Source of the DNA: Lachnospiraceae bacterium
GTDB taxonomy: Bacteria; Bacillota; Clostridia; Lachnospirales; Lachnospiraceae
Reading direction: 5' to 3'
NCBI GenBank assembly: GCA_030524525.1
Contig: JAUNGI010000014.1
Span: forward strand, 1-34,025
DNA: 34,025 nt
How positions within the stretch are numbered: the stretch's first letter is position 1; each line of letters starts with the position of its first letter. A program made the translations under genes and the position numbers. The notes below the pieces were generated by a model that worked only from the letters and a program-made list of their open reading frames with translations, made no database searches and was not told where the DNA came from. Shown one piece after another: positions 1 to 8,646 of this stretch.

Positions 1-29
1 CCGCCGCTTCCTGCACGGTCCACGGCAAA

Positions 30-140
30 GCCGCGAAATCCGCCGGCTTTCGCGGCTCGTAAACTCGCGGCGCAGTGTTGGAAACGTCCCCGCATCAGAG
101 ACCGCAAAACGGTCTCTATGCTCTGCCGTTTCCAACACTG
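30..140. repeat. Hairpin-rich element, diverged relative of the right-end 132-bp repeat
   Basis: Three perfect inverted repeats sit in about 110 bp. Hairpin A has 9-bp arms at 30-38 and 48-56 (GCCGCGAAA / TTTCGCGGC). Hairpin B has 14-bp arms at 73-86 and 127-140 (CAGTGTTGGAAACG and its complement). Nested inside B is an 8-bp stem at 97-104 / 110-117 (AGAGACCG / CGGTCTCT). The order of blocks matches the 132-bp unit at 33579-34025: a GGCTTTCGCGGCTCG block, then GCGGCGCA, then a hairpin with an A-rich loop followed by ATGCTC-GCC. The two therefore look like members of one dispersed family in the same orientation. The element lies just downstream of a minus-strand promoter-like sequence at 161-188. 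Its left boundary may lie outside the window. Confidence 0.75.
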
Positions 141-160
141 CTTGCTTTGCCTTTGCGCAC

Positions 161-188
161 ATTATAACATATTTTGGCTTGGAAGCAA
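161..188 (-). promoter_or_regulatory. Promoter reading leftward into the hairpin element
   Basis: On the minus strand TTGCTT (188-183) is followed after 16 nt by a perfect TATAAT (166-161). TGT directly precedes it, giving an extended -10 (TGnTATAAT). It lies just downstream of the licD-like gene, and a transcript starting near 154 would run straight through the nested hairpins at 30-140. What it drives beyond the window edge cannot be seen. Confidence 0.6.
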
Positions 189-209
189 CAAAATTATCCA
201 TCAGTCAGT

Positions 210-1052
210 TCAATCGTTCGGAAATTGCAGTTTTACGATCGCATGATTGGCGACCCGTTCTTCCTCCGGCGGCAGCTTTTGATAGTCCCCGTAGGAGTAG
301 GTCAAATACCGATGCGCATCGGAGGGAATCGGCAGCAGATGTCCGCAGAAGCTCGCCTGCTTCGGCCTTCCGAGCCATGCCGACGGGAACGCGCCGTGGT
401 CGATATGCTCCCCGGTCCCGTCGTAATAATAGCCGGTCCTTCTGCCCCGATAGCGCGTCAGCGCCCAGTCGGTCTGCTTTTCCCATGTGGTCACACGGCT
501 GTGCCGAATCAGGAAGTTGACGGCTCCGTAAAACCAGCGCGGCTTCCGGTCGTACTGCTTTTGGCTCCATGTGGCAACAAGCATCGCGCGGCACGCCTTT
601 GTCTCCAGCAAATGCAGCTTCTGAAAGAACCGGCTCTTTGCCGTGGCGTCGTGAATAAAAATATCCAGAAAAATGCCCTGATGCATCTTTGTCTGCTTCG
701 CTCCGAACTCCGTCACATAGACGCTTCCGTTCCGCCGAATCTTCGGATTGACGTAGTGGGCGTACGGGTCGGTGCCCCGATCCTGATAAAAATAGCGCGG
801 GTCCAGCTCCTTTTTTACGACCCTGCGGAATTTGACATAATCCTCCCGCCGGAAGATCAGGTCGGCGTCGTCGTCCCACGGGATAAAGCCCTGATGCCGC
901 ACCGCGCCGAGCAGCGTTCCGCCCCCCAGATAATAGGTGATATGATGTTTTTTGCAGATCCGATCGACCTCTAGGATCATTTCCAGCAGGATCTGCTGCA
1001 GCCGCGCAAGCTCCTGTTCGGATAAATATTTTCTTTCCTGTGGTGTCTCCAT
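210..1052 (-). CDS. LicD family phosphotransferase
   Basis: 280-residue protein of the LicD family, cytoplasmic nucleotidyltransferase-fold enzymes that transfer phosphocholine or a similar phospho-substituent to cell-surface glycans and teichoic acids. The N-terminal third holds the family hallmark: YYLGGGTLLGAVRHQGFIPW followed by an Asp triplet (DDDAD) around residues 41-65, the glycine loop and metal-binding acidic residues. Length is normal. The start has an AGAGG four bases upstream. It is the last gene of the minus-strand surface-polymer cassette, 13 nt after the epimerase. No choline uptake or activation genes (licA/B/C) are visible, so the transferred group could be something else. 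The family call is firm; the substrate is unknown. Confidence 0.92.
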   Translation of the reverse strand: METPQERKYLSEQELARLQQILLEMILEVDRICKKHHITYYLGGGTLLGAVRHQGFIPWDDDADLIFRREDYVKFRRVVKKELDPRYFYQDRGTDPYAHYVNPKIRRNGSVYVTEFGAKQTKMHQGIFLDIFIHDATAKSRFFQKLHLLETKACRAMLVATWSQKQYDRKPRWFYGAVNFLIRHSRVTTWEKQTDWALTRYRGRRTGYYYDGTGEHIDHGAFPSAWLGRPKQASFCGHLLPIPSDAHRYLTYSYGDYQKLPPEEERVANHAIVKLQFPND

Positions 1053-1065
1053 CGTTCCTCTTACC

Positions 1066-2121
1066 CTAAGCTTCTTCGCTCATGCCGGCGATCATACGCT
1101 CATACATCTCCCGCAGCCCCATCTCCGGACGATAGCCGAGCGCCGCGAGCTTGTCCGTATTCAGGCGCATCACAAAGGGCGGCGCATAGCCGAGCGCTCC
1201 CGCGTCTGCGGCAAGGTCAAACGTCACGCGGATGCCCGCCTCGGGGAACGACGCCGCCACCAGCTCCGCCATTTCCCGGATGGAAACGGAGATGTCCGAG
1301 TTTGCGACGTTGTATGCCTCTCCCGGCGCGCCCTTGGTCAGCAGCACCAAAAGCGAAACGACCGCCTCGCGCGTATAGAGATAATTCCGCACGGTCGTTC
1401 CCTCGGTGCGAAGCACGATATCCTTCTTTTCCATGACGCAGCGGGCAAACTGTGCAAACACCCGGTTGTCCGAATAGCTGACGCCCGCGCCGAAGGTTTG
1501 CGTCAGACGCGCCACCGTCACCGGAACGCCGTATTCCTTCGCATAGGACGCGCACAGGCACTCGGTCAGACGCTTCGCCTCGGGGTAGCTGCTGCGCACC
1601 TCCGACGGATTCAAATATCCGAAGTCCTTCTCGGTGACGCAGGGCAGGGACGGATCGGGCGTTCCGTAGACCTCCATCGTGGACAGGAAGACCATTCCCC
1701 TGACCTGCTTTTCTCTTGCAAATTCCAGCAGATTCCGGCTTCCCGCAAGCACCGTCCAGATCGTTTCCACCGGCTGCTCCACAAACGCCTTGGAATCGGT
1801 CACGCTTGCGCCGTGAACGATATAGTCCACCGGCTCCGCGATATGCAGCGGCTCCTGCACGTCCTGCACCACATATTGCAGTCCCGGCGCCCCCGCCAAC
1901 TCGGCGAACAGGCGCTCCGCCTTTTCCCGGCTGCGGACGACCGCCAGAACCCGGAGCGAAAGCCCCCGGAGCCGATCCGCGTGCAGCAGCGCCAGCACAA
2001 GCTGTCTGCCGATCAGACCGGTTGCTCCGGTCACAAGCACCGTGCGTCCCGCAAGCTTTTCCCATTCCACCGCCGGGGAAGCCGCCGCCAGTTCCATATC
2101 CTCTCTCATGATCCGATCCAT
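1066..2121 (-). CDS. NAD-dependent sugar epimerase/dehydratase (extended SDR)
   Basis: 351-residue extended short-chain dehydrogenase/reductase that probably acts on a nucleotide sugar. The Rossmann glycine motif TGATGLIG lies near residue 32 and the catalytic YxxxK appears as SSYPEAK in the middle. NYLYTREAV and EAYNVAN in the C-terminal half are typical of UDP-sugar epimerases and decarboxylases. I chose the ATG at 2121 because GAGGTG lies four bases upstream and the resulting N-terminus fits the family; an ATG at 2133, overlapping the acyltransferase stop as ATGA, is the alternative. It sits between a membrane acyltransferase and LicD, so it probably makes or modifies a precursor for the same surface polymer. 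The exact sugar is not readable from sequence. Confidence 0.88.
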   Translation of the reverse strand: MDRIMREDMELAAASPAVEWEKLAGRTVLVTGATGLIGRQLVLALLHADRLRGLSLRVLAVVRSREKAERLFAELAGAPGLQYVVQDVQEPLHIAEPVDYIVHGASVTDSKAFVEQPVETIWTVLAGSRNLLEFAREKQVRGMVFLSTMEVYGTPDPSLPCVTEKDFGYLNPSEVRSSYPEAKRLTECLCASYAKEYGVPVTVARLTQTFGAGVSYSDNRVFAQFARCVMEKKDIVLRTEGTTVRNYLYTREAVVSLLVLLTKGAPGEAYNVANSDISVSIREMAELVAASFPEAGIRVTFDLAADAGALGYAPPFVMRLNTDKLAALGYRPEMGLREMYERMIAGMSEEA

Positions 2122-2129
2122 AAAACACC

Positions 2130-3179
2130 TCATTTTCCGCCTTCCGGCCGTTCGCTTTCCTTTAACAGCGGCGCAATCTTTATGTTTGCGATCCACCGGA
2201 AAGGATATTCAAAAATTTTCAGTGACAAAATAAATACCGTTGCCGTAATAATCCCCAACAGGACAAAAAACATGCCCTTATTGTTAAACAAGGCTCCCCA
2301 GCCGTATTGCAGCTCGGCAAGATACAGGAACCGATGACCGATATAGACCTGCAGCGTCCGGTTCCCGAAACGTGTAAAAAAGGTTTTCTTCCGGGGAACC
2401 CAAACGAGAAACGCCCAGCAAAGCGCCAGCGCCAGCACATAAAACGCCGCGCGCGCCAGCCACATTCCGTGGAACGAAAAGTATTCGGACGTAATGGACT
2501 GATATTGGTAAGAGGCAACGACGATACGCTCCGGGATCACGGCGCGCTTGAAGAAGGTAACGAGTGCCGCCGCGCCGAAGATCAGCAGGGCGACCGGCTT
2601 TTTCCACGCTCCGTCCACGAGCTTTTGCAGCCGCTCCTTCGTACAGTAATAGCCAAGCAGGAAGAAAGGCAGATGCACGAGCACGCGGCTGACGCTGAAT
2701 GCGCCCGGCAGCTTCTCGTCGTAGCCCATCAGCAGAGAGACCGCAAAGGCGATGACAAGCATATATTTCGGCTTCAGCTTGTCCATAAACGGAAGCAGCA
2801 CATACCACGTCACCAGACACTGCAAATACCAGAGCGACGACCGAGCAGCCACCACGCTTTTCGAGATATTTACATCTTTTAGGACAAAATACTCAAAGCA
2901 CCAGACCGCAGCCTGCGAAAACAGAAACAGCATCAGATAATAAAACGGCTTCTGAATGTTGAATTTGCCGTTCACGATATACTTTTTCGCGAAAAAGCCG
3001 GACAGGAAAATAAAGCACGGCATATGAAAACAGTTGATCGTATACCATACCATATAGACGGTGTCATGCTCCTTTTTCAGCGGACTGATCCCGTGCGCCA
3101 GCACCACAAGGAAGATCAGAAGGAACTTCGCATTGTCAAAAAACGGGTCCCGTTCCTTCTTATACTGTAATTCGTTCAT
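2130..3179 (-). CDS. Acyltransferase 3 family membrane protein
   Basis: 349-residue integral membrane protein of the acyltransferase-3 (OafA/WecH-like) family, which O-acylates surface sugars using acyl groups carried across the membrane. The N-terminal signature FFDNAKFLLIFLVVLAHG contains the conserved histidine of the first membrane helix. About ten hydrophobic segments follow. I prefer the ATG at 3179 because the family usually begins a few residues before the DPFFDNAK motif; an upstream ATG at 3212 would overlap the preceding gene by 23 nt and has a weaker ribosome site. Its position between the pyruvyltransferase fusion and the epimerase suggests it acetylates the glycopolymer or teichoic acid made by this cassette. 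The polymer itself is inferred. Confidence 0.9.
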   Translation of the reverse strand: MNELQYKKERDPFFDNAKFLLIFLVVLAHGISPLKKEHDTVYMVWYTINCFHMPCFIFLSGFFAKKYIVNGKFNIQKPFYYLMLFLFSQAAVWCFEYFVLKDVNISKSVVAARSSLWYLQCLVTWYVLLPFMDKLKPKYMLVIAFAVSLLMGYDEKLPGAFSVSRVLVHLPFFLLGYYCTKERLQKLVDGAWKKPVALLIFGAAALVTFFKRAVIPERIVVASYQYQSITSEYFSFHGMWLARAAFYVLALALCWAFLVWVPRKKTFFTRFGNRTLQVYIGHRFLYLAELQYGWGALFNNKGMFFVLLGIITATVFILSLKIFEYPFRWIANIKIAPLLKESERPEGGK

Positions 3180-3189
3180 TCTTTGCTTT

Positions 3190-5037
3190 TCACTCCATGA
3201 TCTGTTTGACATACTTTACATCTAAATAATGTGTTCCCACCACGGCGGCGCCCATGCCCCACAGCTCCTTCAGCTGCGTGACGCTGGAAGCGGAAAGCAC
3301 CCACGCGTCGATCCCCGCCTCGCGGCAGGCCTTGGAAACCTCCGCCGAAAACGCCTCGCGCGGAACGAACAACCGGGAGATCCTATGCTTTCCGCAGAAG
3401 ACAAGCTGCTCCGCAAGCTTTTCCTCCGACGCCTCCGCAAGCGGCTCCAGCGAATAGGCGAGCGGCACGTCGGGAAGCCGCTTTTTGGCAGCGGGAACAT
3501 GCGCGCGCTTTTGCAGCCGAAGGACCACGCGCTTTTTCATCTGCGGATGCGCCGCAAGCAAGTCCGCAATGGCAGTAAAAAAGCTCTCCAAATGCTCGCC
3601 GCCGGGCTTGCCGATATCCAAGAGCAAGGTGCTTCCCTTGCAGCGCTCCGCCGCAGCGAACATCTCCTCCATGCCGGAGGTCGGATAGGTCTTGTAATAG
3701 CGGGCGTTCCGGAACGTCTCCCAGTCCACGCCGAGCTTCGGCTCGCCGGAAATGCCGAGCCGCCGGAAGGTCGCGTCGTTCCAGCCGTTGACCGCCGCCG
3801 GCACGCCGTCCGTCGTAAGCCGCATGTCGATCTCAAACAGCCGGAAGCCCTTTTTATAATTGGCAAGCAGAACCTCCGCAGAGTTCAGGTTCCCGTATCT
3901 GCGCCGATCGCCGCCTCCCGCAAGCGCCAACAGCCGTTTGGAAAAGTCCGGGCATTCCCCGCGGCTTGGCTTTTCGGGAGCGCGGACGATCCCGTCCAAA
4001 AAGCCAAGCGCCGGTTTCATCAGCCGGTACCGCTGCCAGCGCGGGAACAACAGCCGCTTCCGCTTGGCTTGCAGGAGCGTTTCCACCGCCTTCCGCGCGT
4101 CGCAGTCCGCCGGGGCAAAATAATGCTCCGGCTCTCCGATCCGTTCGCTCCACATCCGAAGCTTGTCGTTCCAGAGAATGCCCACGCTCGGGATCCCCAG
4201 CGAATAGGCGATAATATGCGAATGCATCCGTCCCGCAACGATCCCCCGAAAGCCGGAAAGCATCGTTACCAGCTCTTCGGCGCTCCGGGGCTGCGGCATC
4301 CGGCAGCTTTCTTGGTCGGAAAGCCCCATATGCTCCACGAGCGCATCGACGAACTCCTCGTCCCTGCCGACGCCGTTCGTGTAAAACTTCCACGGAATGC
4401 CCCGCCTTGTCAGCTCCTCCGCGATCCCGCTCCAGAACGCGAGCTGCTTTTCTCTGGGGAACAACGCGTCGCCGTAATCCTCGAAAACGCCGTCGCGGAT
4501 CACGCCGAGACCGACCGTCTGCGCCTCCGGCTGCCGCTTCACCCGAAAGATCTCCGAGGAAAAGACCGCCGGGTCATAGACGAGCCGCCGGGGCGTTTTC
4601 GTCCCGCGCAAATAGTCCTCGTCGAGCCGGCGCAGGTCGTCGCGCGTGGTCACGCCCCGCACGCAGGGAAGCCGCAGCGCCGCCTTCAGCGCCTGACACC
4701 GCTCGTCCGCCTCGTCGTAGCCCTCCACGCCGACCGCGTTGAAAAACACGGGAATCTGCCTTTCGTCCGCAAAGCGCACGATCTCCACAATGCGCCGGTC
4801 AAACTCCTCCTGCCGGAACTTGAGAATGCCGCCTCCGGCAAACAAGATCCCGTCGGCTTCTTCGAGAAGCCCGAAATCCCCCGATGCAATATCGTACCGG
4901 ATCACGTTCACCGGCAGCCCGCGCTTGCTTATCTTGCCGCGCAGCAGTCGTTCCGTGCAGTCCGCAATAACCGCGTCCCCCATGTTCCGGTTCAGTACCT
5001 CCACAAGCGCCAGCTTCTTTTTTCGGATGTCTCCCAT
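3190..5037 (-). CDS. Polysaccharide pyruvyltransferase fused to a degenerate GDPD-like domain
   Basis: 615 residues in two parts. Residues 1-345 resemble the polysaccharide pyruvyl transferase family: ILFAGGG at 64-70, and the signature GRMHSHIIAYSLGIPSVGI at 269-287. Such enzymes add pyruvate ketals to surface sugars. Residues about 365-610 resemble a glycerophosphodiester phosphodiesterase TIM barrel: FEIDMRLTTDG at 401-411 matches its metal-binding E-x-D plus T-x-D-G strand, and a GxxxVGTHYL-like strand comes near the end. The two catalytic histidines are missing: the position of the first HR motif reads LALAGGG, and the HD motif is replaced by NGW at 417-419. The second half is therefore probably a binding or structural pseudoenzyme. 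It starts 13 nt after the glycerophosphotransferase. The first domain is fairly secure, the second moderately so. Confidence 0.82.
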   Translation of the reverse strand: MGDIRKKKLALVEVLNRNMGDAVIADCTERLLRGKISKRGLPVNVIRYDIASGDFGLLEEADGILFAGGGILKFRQEEFDRRIVEIVRFADERQIPVFFNAVGVEGYDEADERCQALKAALRLPCVRGVTTRDDLRRLDEDYLRGTKTPRRLVYDPAVFSSEIFRVKRQPEAQTVGLGVIRDGVFEDYGDALFPREKQLAFWSGIAEELTRRGIPWKFYTNGVGRDEEFVDALVEHMGLSDQESCRMPQPRSAEELVTMLSGFRGIVAGRMHSHIIAYSLGIPSVGILWNDKLRMWSERIGEPEHYFAPADCDARKAVETLLQAKRKRLLFPRWQRYRLMKPALGFLDGIVRAPEKPSRGECPDFSKRLLALAGGGDRRRYGNLNSAEVLLANYKKGFRLFEIDMRLTTDGVPAAVNGWNDATFRRLGISGEPKLGVDWETFRNARYYKTYPTSGMEEMFAAAERCKGSTLLLDIGKPGGEHLESFFTAIADLLAAHPQMKKRVVLRLQKRAHVPAAKKRLPDVPLAYSLEPLAEASEEKLAEQLVFCGKHRISRLFVPREAFSAEVSKACREAGIDAWVLSASSVTQLKELWGMGAAVVGTHYLDVKYVKQIME

Positions 5038-5050
5038 ATTCCCTCGCTCA

Positions 5051-7825
5051 TTAAAAAATATCGTTTACCTTTGGATAACGCTTCTGGAACCGAATCACTT
5101 CCTCATAAATTCGGGCGGCGTTGTTATGATCCGAAAACGCATAAAAATCATCGACCCGTCGGCAGTATTCTTCCTCTAAGACGCAGTCCCTTTCCATATA
5201 CCGGCAAAGCGTATCGACGATCTGCTCATGCTCGGTGCAGATCGGACCAAAGCCCATGGTCTCATATTCCAGACCGCTGGATTCGTACTGCGGCGGCAGG
5301 ATGGACGGATGATAATAGACCACCGGCTTTTTCATATAGGCAAAGTCAAACTGCACGCCGGAGTAATCGGTCACCATCAGGCTTGATTCGGTCAGCACCT
5401 GCTCGTAGCTGACGGCGCTCGTCGCCGCTACGATATCCACATAGTCGTTCTTGTCAAAATCCTCCAGCTGACTGCTCATCGCCGGGTGCAGCAGATACAT
5501 GATGCGGTAGCCGTACTTCTTCGCCGCAGCGATCAGGCGCTCGTCGTTGATCAGCCCGTTGTAGATCTTAAAATAGTCGCTGCTCTTAAACGTCTCGCTG
5601 TGCCCGTAGGTGGCGCCCTTCTTGGCGGCCCCGGTCGTAAAGCTCCGCCGCCACGTAGGGGTGATCAGGAGCTGCCGCTTGTCGCGGTTGACAAGCCCGT
5701 CGTATCTTCCGTGCCCGGTAAGCTTCAGCATGGAAGGATCGTAATAATCATAAATCTCGTGTTTTACGTTTTCGACCTCGTACTTCGAGGCGAAGAAATA
5801 CAGCACCGTATTGTCGAACGTCCGGTTCTGGTACTGGGCGATCTTCTGGATGGTCAGACCGTGCGCCAGACAGGCGACCCGTCCATTGAACAGATCCTTA
5901 AAATACAGCTGCGCCTGCTTCGTAAAGCCATTGCAGTGCAGCGTGTCCACATGGGTCGCCAAAATCATGTCCGCATGCAGCGCCGTAAGCCGGTGGCGCA
6001 GGCTGTTAAAGCGCAGAACATTGCGCGGGTACTGCTTTTTCAGGCGCGGATAGTCCGGCGAATCCTCGTTGACGACGTAATAGAGCTTGACGCCGTTCTC
6101 GCCCCGTTTGTTCTGCATGACATACTGAAAGAAATATTCGCCGTTGTCGCCCGCCTTGAACAGCTTGTCCTGCGTCAGCCAGATCCGCTTATGCTCGTAA
6201 AACGGCTTTGTCAGCCAGTATGCCGCCCGCATTCCCGCGCACAAAAGCCCGTACTTATGCTTTTTCTTTTTCTTGATAAACTGCCACATAAGCTTGCATT
6301 CGTTCACGAATACCCGGAAGCGCGTCGCCCTTGTCACCACGTAAACGTTGTTCGCCACGTCGTATTGCAGCATCTTTTTGTCAAAGGCGTAATAGGTTGC
6401 GGAAAAGGCGCGGTTCAGCTTCGACTGCGGGCGGGCAAACAGCGAAGGGATCGGATACTCCCTGCCCTCGTACACGAGATAAAAGCCCATGGAATTCACG
6501 TCCTGCGAGAAGATCTCGGAGGGCAGCACGCTCTGGAACGTGAAATCCCTGCCGATGGTTTCGTTGAACGCCTTGATCAGGCTGTAGACCCGGTTCGTCC
6601 TCGCGCGGTAGTTGGTCCCGTTTACCTTCGCCGTAAAATAGATCTTTTCCGGATCGAACAGATAGCTGCCCGTAAAGCGCGCGTCCAGCGTCAGATTCGC
6701 TCCGTCGTAATAGATGACCTGAACGAGCAGATGCTTCTGGTTGATATCGCCCACCGGGGCGCCGTTTACGTTTCCAAGCAGGTTGTGATCCTCCTCACGG
6801 TAAACAAGCTCCGGGAACAGGCGGGGATCGTTGTATTTCATACGGAAATAAAACATCGTCAGCGACTGCTCGGAGATCTTCATTCCCGCAATGTTCCATG
6901 TTGCGATGACCGCGTCGGACACATGCCGAAGCGCCGCCCGCGTCAGCTCGAAGAAGCGCTGCTTCTCCTCTCCCTGCAGGATCGACTTGTCCCGTTCGTT
7001 CAGATTGCAGCTGTAGCGAAGCTGGATCAGGTACAGGATCATATACTGCGCGCAGAGCGGACTGTTCTCGTCAAGCGTCCGCGAAAGAAAGTGTTCCATG
7101 GAATTCAAATACCAGCTTTTGGAAAACTGCGCCGGATATTCAAACCAGCAGTTCGGCGTCGGCTCGTGAGAGAGGATCGTTTCCGGCAGCAGCCAATACT
7201 CTCCCGCCTCGCAGAGCAGACCGACAAGCACCTGCATGAGCGCGTCCTCCGGAAGCTCCTTGGAAAACGCCGCCCGCCGCAGCTTTTCCGTTGGATAAAA
7301 ATAGCCGCACGGATAGAGAGAAAACGCGTCCGGCGACTCCTCAAGGGAGATCCGCCGAGGCTCCGAGCCGCGGAACTCGCGCTTCGCGCCGAGATATTTC
7401 TTCCGCTTTCCGTCCTTTGCAAGATAGAACGGACGAAGGGCGGCAAGCGGTTCTTCTCCTTCCCCCGCCGCTTCCGCAAGCTCCGCCAGATGCAAAAGCG
7501 CCGTCTTCAGCTTTTCCGGGTCAAAATCCTGCTCCGCCGTCAGGCACATCAGATAACGCCCCTTGGCATGCTCCGCCGCCATCCGGAAGCTCTCGCCGGG
7601 AAGCGCCGTCTCGTTTTCCAGCGCAAGCAGGTCCTCCGACTGCTCCCACTGCCGCATCCACTGGCGGCTTTCCGGCTCGCAGATCGCGTCGATCACGATC
7701 AGTTCTCCCGTACAGCCGCTTTCGCTAAGCCCGTCCCGAAGTCGGCGGATCAGCTCCCCCGCCCGCTCCGGATCGTCCGCATGGACGGCAAACGTAATTA
7801 AATTCTGCGTTGTTTTCTCTTTCAT
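5051..7825 (-). CDS. TagF-like CDP-glycerol glycerophosphotransferase
   Basis: 924-residue protein. The C-terminal part (about 550-915) matches the CDP-glycerol:poly(glycerophosphate) glycerophosphotransferase family, which polymerises or primes glycerol-phosphate chains of teichoic acids at the inner membrane face. Visible motifs are CLAHGLTIQKI (first conserved His), LLITPTWRRSF, YLLHPAMS (second conserved His region) and VTDYSGVQFDFAYMKKPVVYY. The first 250 residues look like a degraded GT-A (family 2) glycosyltransferase, with a GRYLMCLTAEQDFDPE stretch where a DxD would be expected. I chose the ATG at 7825, preceded by AGGAAAAG; a TTG at 7858 is less likely. It follows the TarI/IspD-like gene after a 99-bp gap containing a 10-bp inverted repeat. 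Whether it transfers glycerol- or ribitol-phosphate is not decidable here. Confidence 0.9.
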   Translation of the reverse strand: MKEKTTQNLITFAVHADDPERAGELIRRLRDGLSESGCTGELIVIDAICEPESRQWMRQWEQSEDLLALENETALPGESFRMAAEHAKGRYLMCLTAEQDFDPEKLKTALLHLAELAEAAGEGEEPLAALRPFYLAKDGKRKKYLGAKREFRGSEPRRISLEESPDAFSLYPCGYFYPTEKLRRAAFSKELPEDALMQVLVGLLCEAGEYWLLPETILSHEPTPNCWFEYPAQFSKSWYLNSMEHFLSRTLDENSPLCAQYMILYLIQLRYSCNLNERDKSILQGEEKQRFFELTRAALRHVSDAVIATWNIAGMKISEQSLTMFYFRMKYNDPRLFPELVYREEDHNLLGNVNGAPVGDINQKHLLVQVIYYDGANLTLDARFTGSYLFDPEKIYFTAKVNGTNYRARTNRVYSLIKAFNETIGRDFTFQSVLPSEIFSQDVNSMGFYLVYEGREYPIPSLFARPQSKLNRAFSATYYAFDKKMLQYDVANNVYVVTRATRFRVFVNECKLMWQFIKKKKKHKYGLLCAGMRAAYWLTKPFYEHKRIWLTQDKLFKAGDNGEYFFQYVMQNKRGENGVKLYYVVNEDSPDYPRLKKQYPRNVLRFNSLRHRLTALHADMILATHVDTLHCNGFTKQAQLYFKDLFNGRVACLAHGLTIQKIAQYQNRTFDNTVLYFFASKYEVENVKHEIYDYYDPSMLKLTGHGRYDGLVNRDKRQLLITPTWRRSFTTGAAKKGATYGHSETFKSSDYFKIYNGLINDERLIAAAKKYGYRIMYLLHPAMSSQLEDFDKNDYVDIVAATSAVSYEQVLTESSLMVTDYSGVQFDFAYMKKPVVYYHPSILPPQYESSGLEYETMGFGPICTEHEQIVDTLCRYMERDCVLEEEYCRRVDDFYAFSDHNNAARIYEEVIRFQKRYPKVNDIF

Positions 7826-7877
7826 CTTTTCCTGTAACCACCGTTCCGGCTTTTTCAAGCCTTCTTTTCCTACCGAC

Positions 7878-7910
7878 AGAAACGGTACTTCTCAGGGAAA
7901 TACCGTTTCT
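7878..7910. repeat. Inverted repeat between cytidylyltransferase and TagF-like genes
   Basis: Perfect 10-bp arms AGAAACGGTA (7878-7887) and TACCGTTTCT (7901-7910) enclose a 13-nt loop in the 99-bp gap. No T-run follows on the minus strand, so it does not look like a factor-independent terminator in the direction of the operon. It could be an operator, an RNA-processing site or an attenuator. Confidence 0.5.
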
Positions 7911-7924
7911 CTCCGTTTGTTTTT

Positions 7925-8620
7925 TCATTCCGCAAGCATCTGCGCGATCCGATAATCGAGCGGATGCGTTATTTTCAAATTTGTGATTTCGCCCTCAACC
8001 ATGCGCACCGGACGATTCCGCAGAAAGAACAGTTTACAGGCGTCCGTCACCTGCAAAAGCTCGTCCTCCGAAAGCTCCGAAACGACGTTTTCGTAGTCCC
8101 CGAGCCGAAAGCTCTGGGGCGTCTGCGCCTGATACATGCCCGCGCGATCGGGCATTCCCGAAAGCTCCTCGCCGTTCTGCGAGCAAACGATCGTATCGGT
8201 CGCCGGAATATACGTCCCGGCAGCGCCGTACCGCCGCGCCGCCTCGATGTTTTCCGAGATCATCCGCTCGGTCAAAAACGGACGAACCGCATCGTGCGTC
8301 ACAAGCACGTCGGTCTCCCCCAGCGCAAAGCGTTTTTTTGCTTCCTCCACAAGGCGCGTCAGCGTTTCGTGACGGGTCGCGCCTCCCGGAACCGCACCGA
8401 TCTCTTCTCCGGGAAAGTACCGCGCAAGCAGCTCCTGCGTATATTGTAACCAAGCGGGGGGGATTCCAATCACGACCCCGTCGATCTTGGCGTGCCGCAA
8501 AAAACGCTCCGCCGTATGTATCAGGATCGGGCGTCCCGCCAAGGGAAGGAACTGCTTCGGACGATCGCCGTTTCCCATGCGCGTTCCGCTTCCTCCCGCT
8601 ACGATCACTGCAATATTCAT
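7925..8620 (-). CDS. TarI/IspD family cytidylyltransferase (TarI-like favoured)
   Basis: 231-residue CTP-dependent cytidylyltransferase. The N-terminal nucleotide-binding motif AVIVAGGSGTRMG and the PKQFLPLAGRP motif are complete. The family includes IspD (methylerythritol phosphate pathway) and TarI (CDP-ribitol for teichoic acid). I favour TarI because the catalytic strand reads VLVTHDAVRPF, a TarI-like form, where IspD usually has HDAARP, and because the next gene is a CDP-glycerol/ribitol phosphotransferase-type enzyme. The usual TarI partner, the reductase TarJ, is absent from the window. The ATG at 8620 has GAGGG 11 nt upstream and begins exactly at the conserved first strand; in-frame codons further upstream lie inside the HPr-like gene. 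An IspD role cannot be excluded. Confidence 0.85.
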   Translation of the reverse strand: MNIAVIVAGGSGTRMGNGDRPKQFLPLAGRPILIHTAERFLRHAKIDGVVIGIPPAWLQYTQELLARYFPGEEIGAVPGGATRHETLTRLVEEAKKRFALGETDVLVTHDAVRPFLTERMISENIEAARRYGAAGTYIPATDTIVCSQNGEELSGMPDRAGMYQAQTPQSFRLGDYENVVSELSEDELLQVTDACKLFFLRNRPVRMVEGEITNLKITHPLDYRIAQMLAE

Positions 8621-8646
8621 ATGCTTTTTCACCCTCGACCGCACGT

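Noticed and set aside
3229-5412. Long open frame on the plus strand opposite the pyruvyltransferase and its neighbours; similar long antisense frames lie opposite the TagF-like gene, carB and the GH2 gene.
   Set aside because: Arg/Pro/His-rich translations without domains, no ribosome sites and no fit to gene spacing; they are by-products of high-GC codon use in the real genes.
7878-7910. Factor-independent terminator ending the cda part of the operon.
   Set aside because: The hairpin is not followed by a T-run on the minus strand.
7925-8620. Plain assignment as ispD of isoprenoid synthesis.
   Set aside because: The THDAVRPF motif and the adjacent glycerophosphotransferase favour a TarI-like role, but I left the alternative open because no search could be run.
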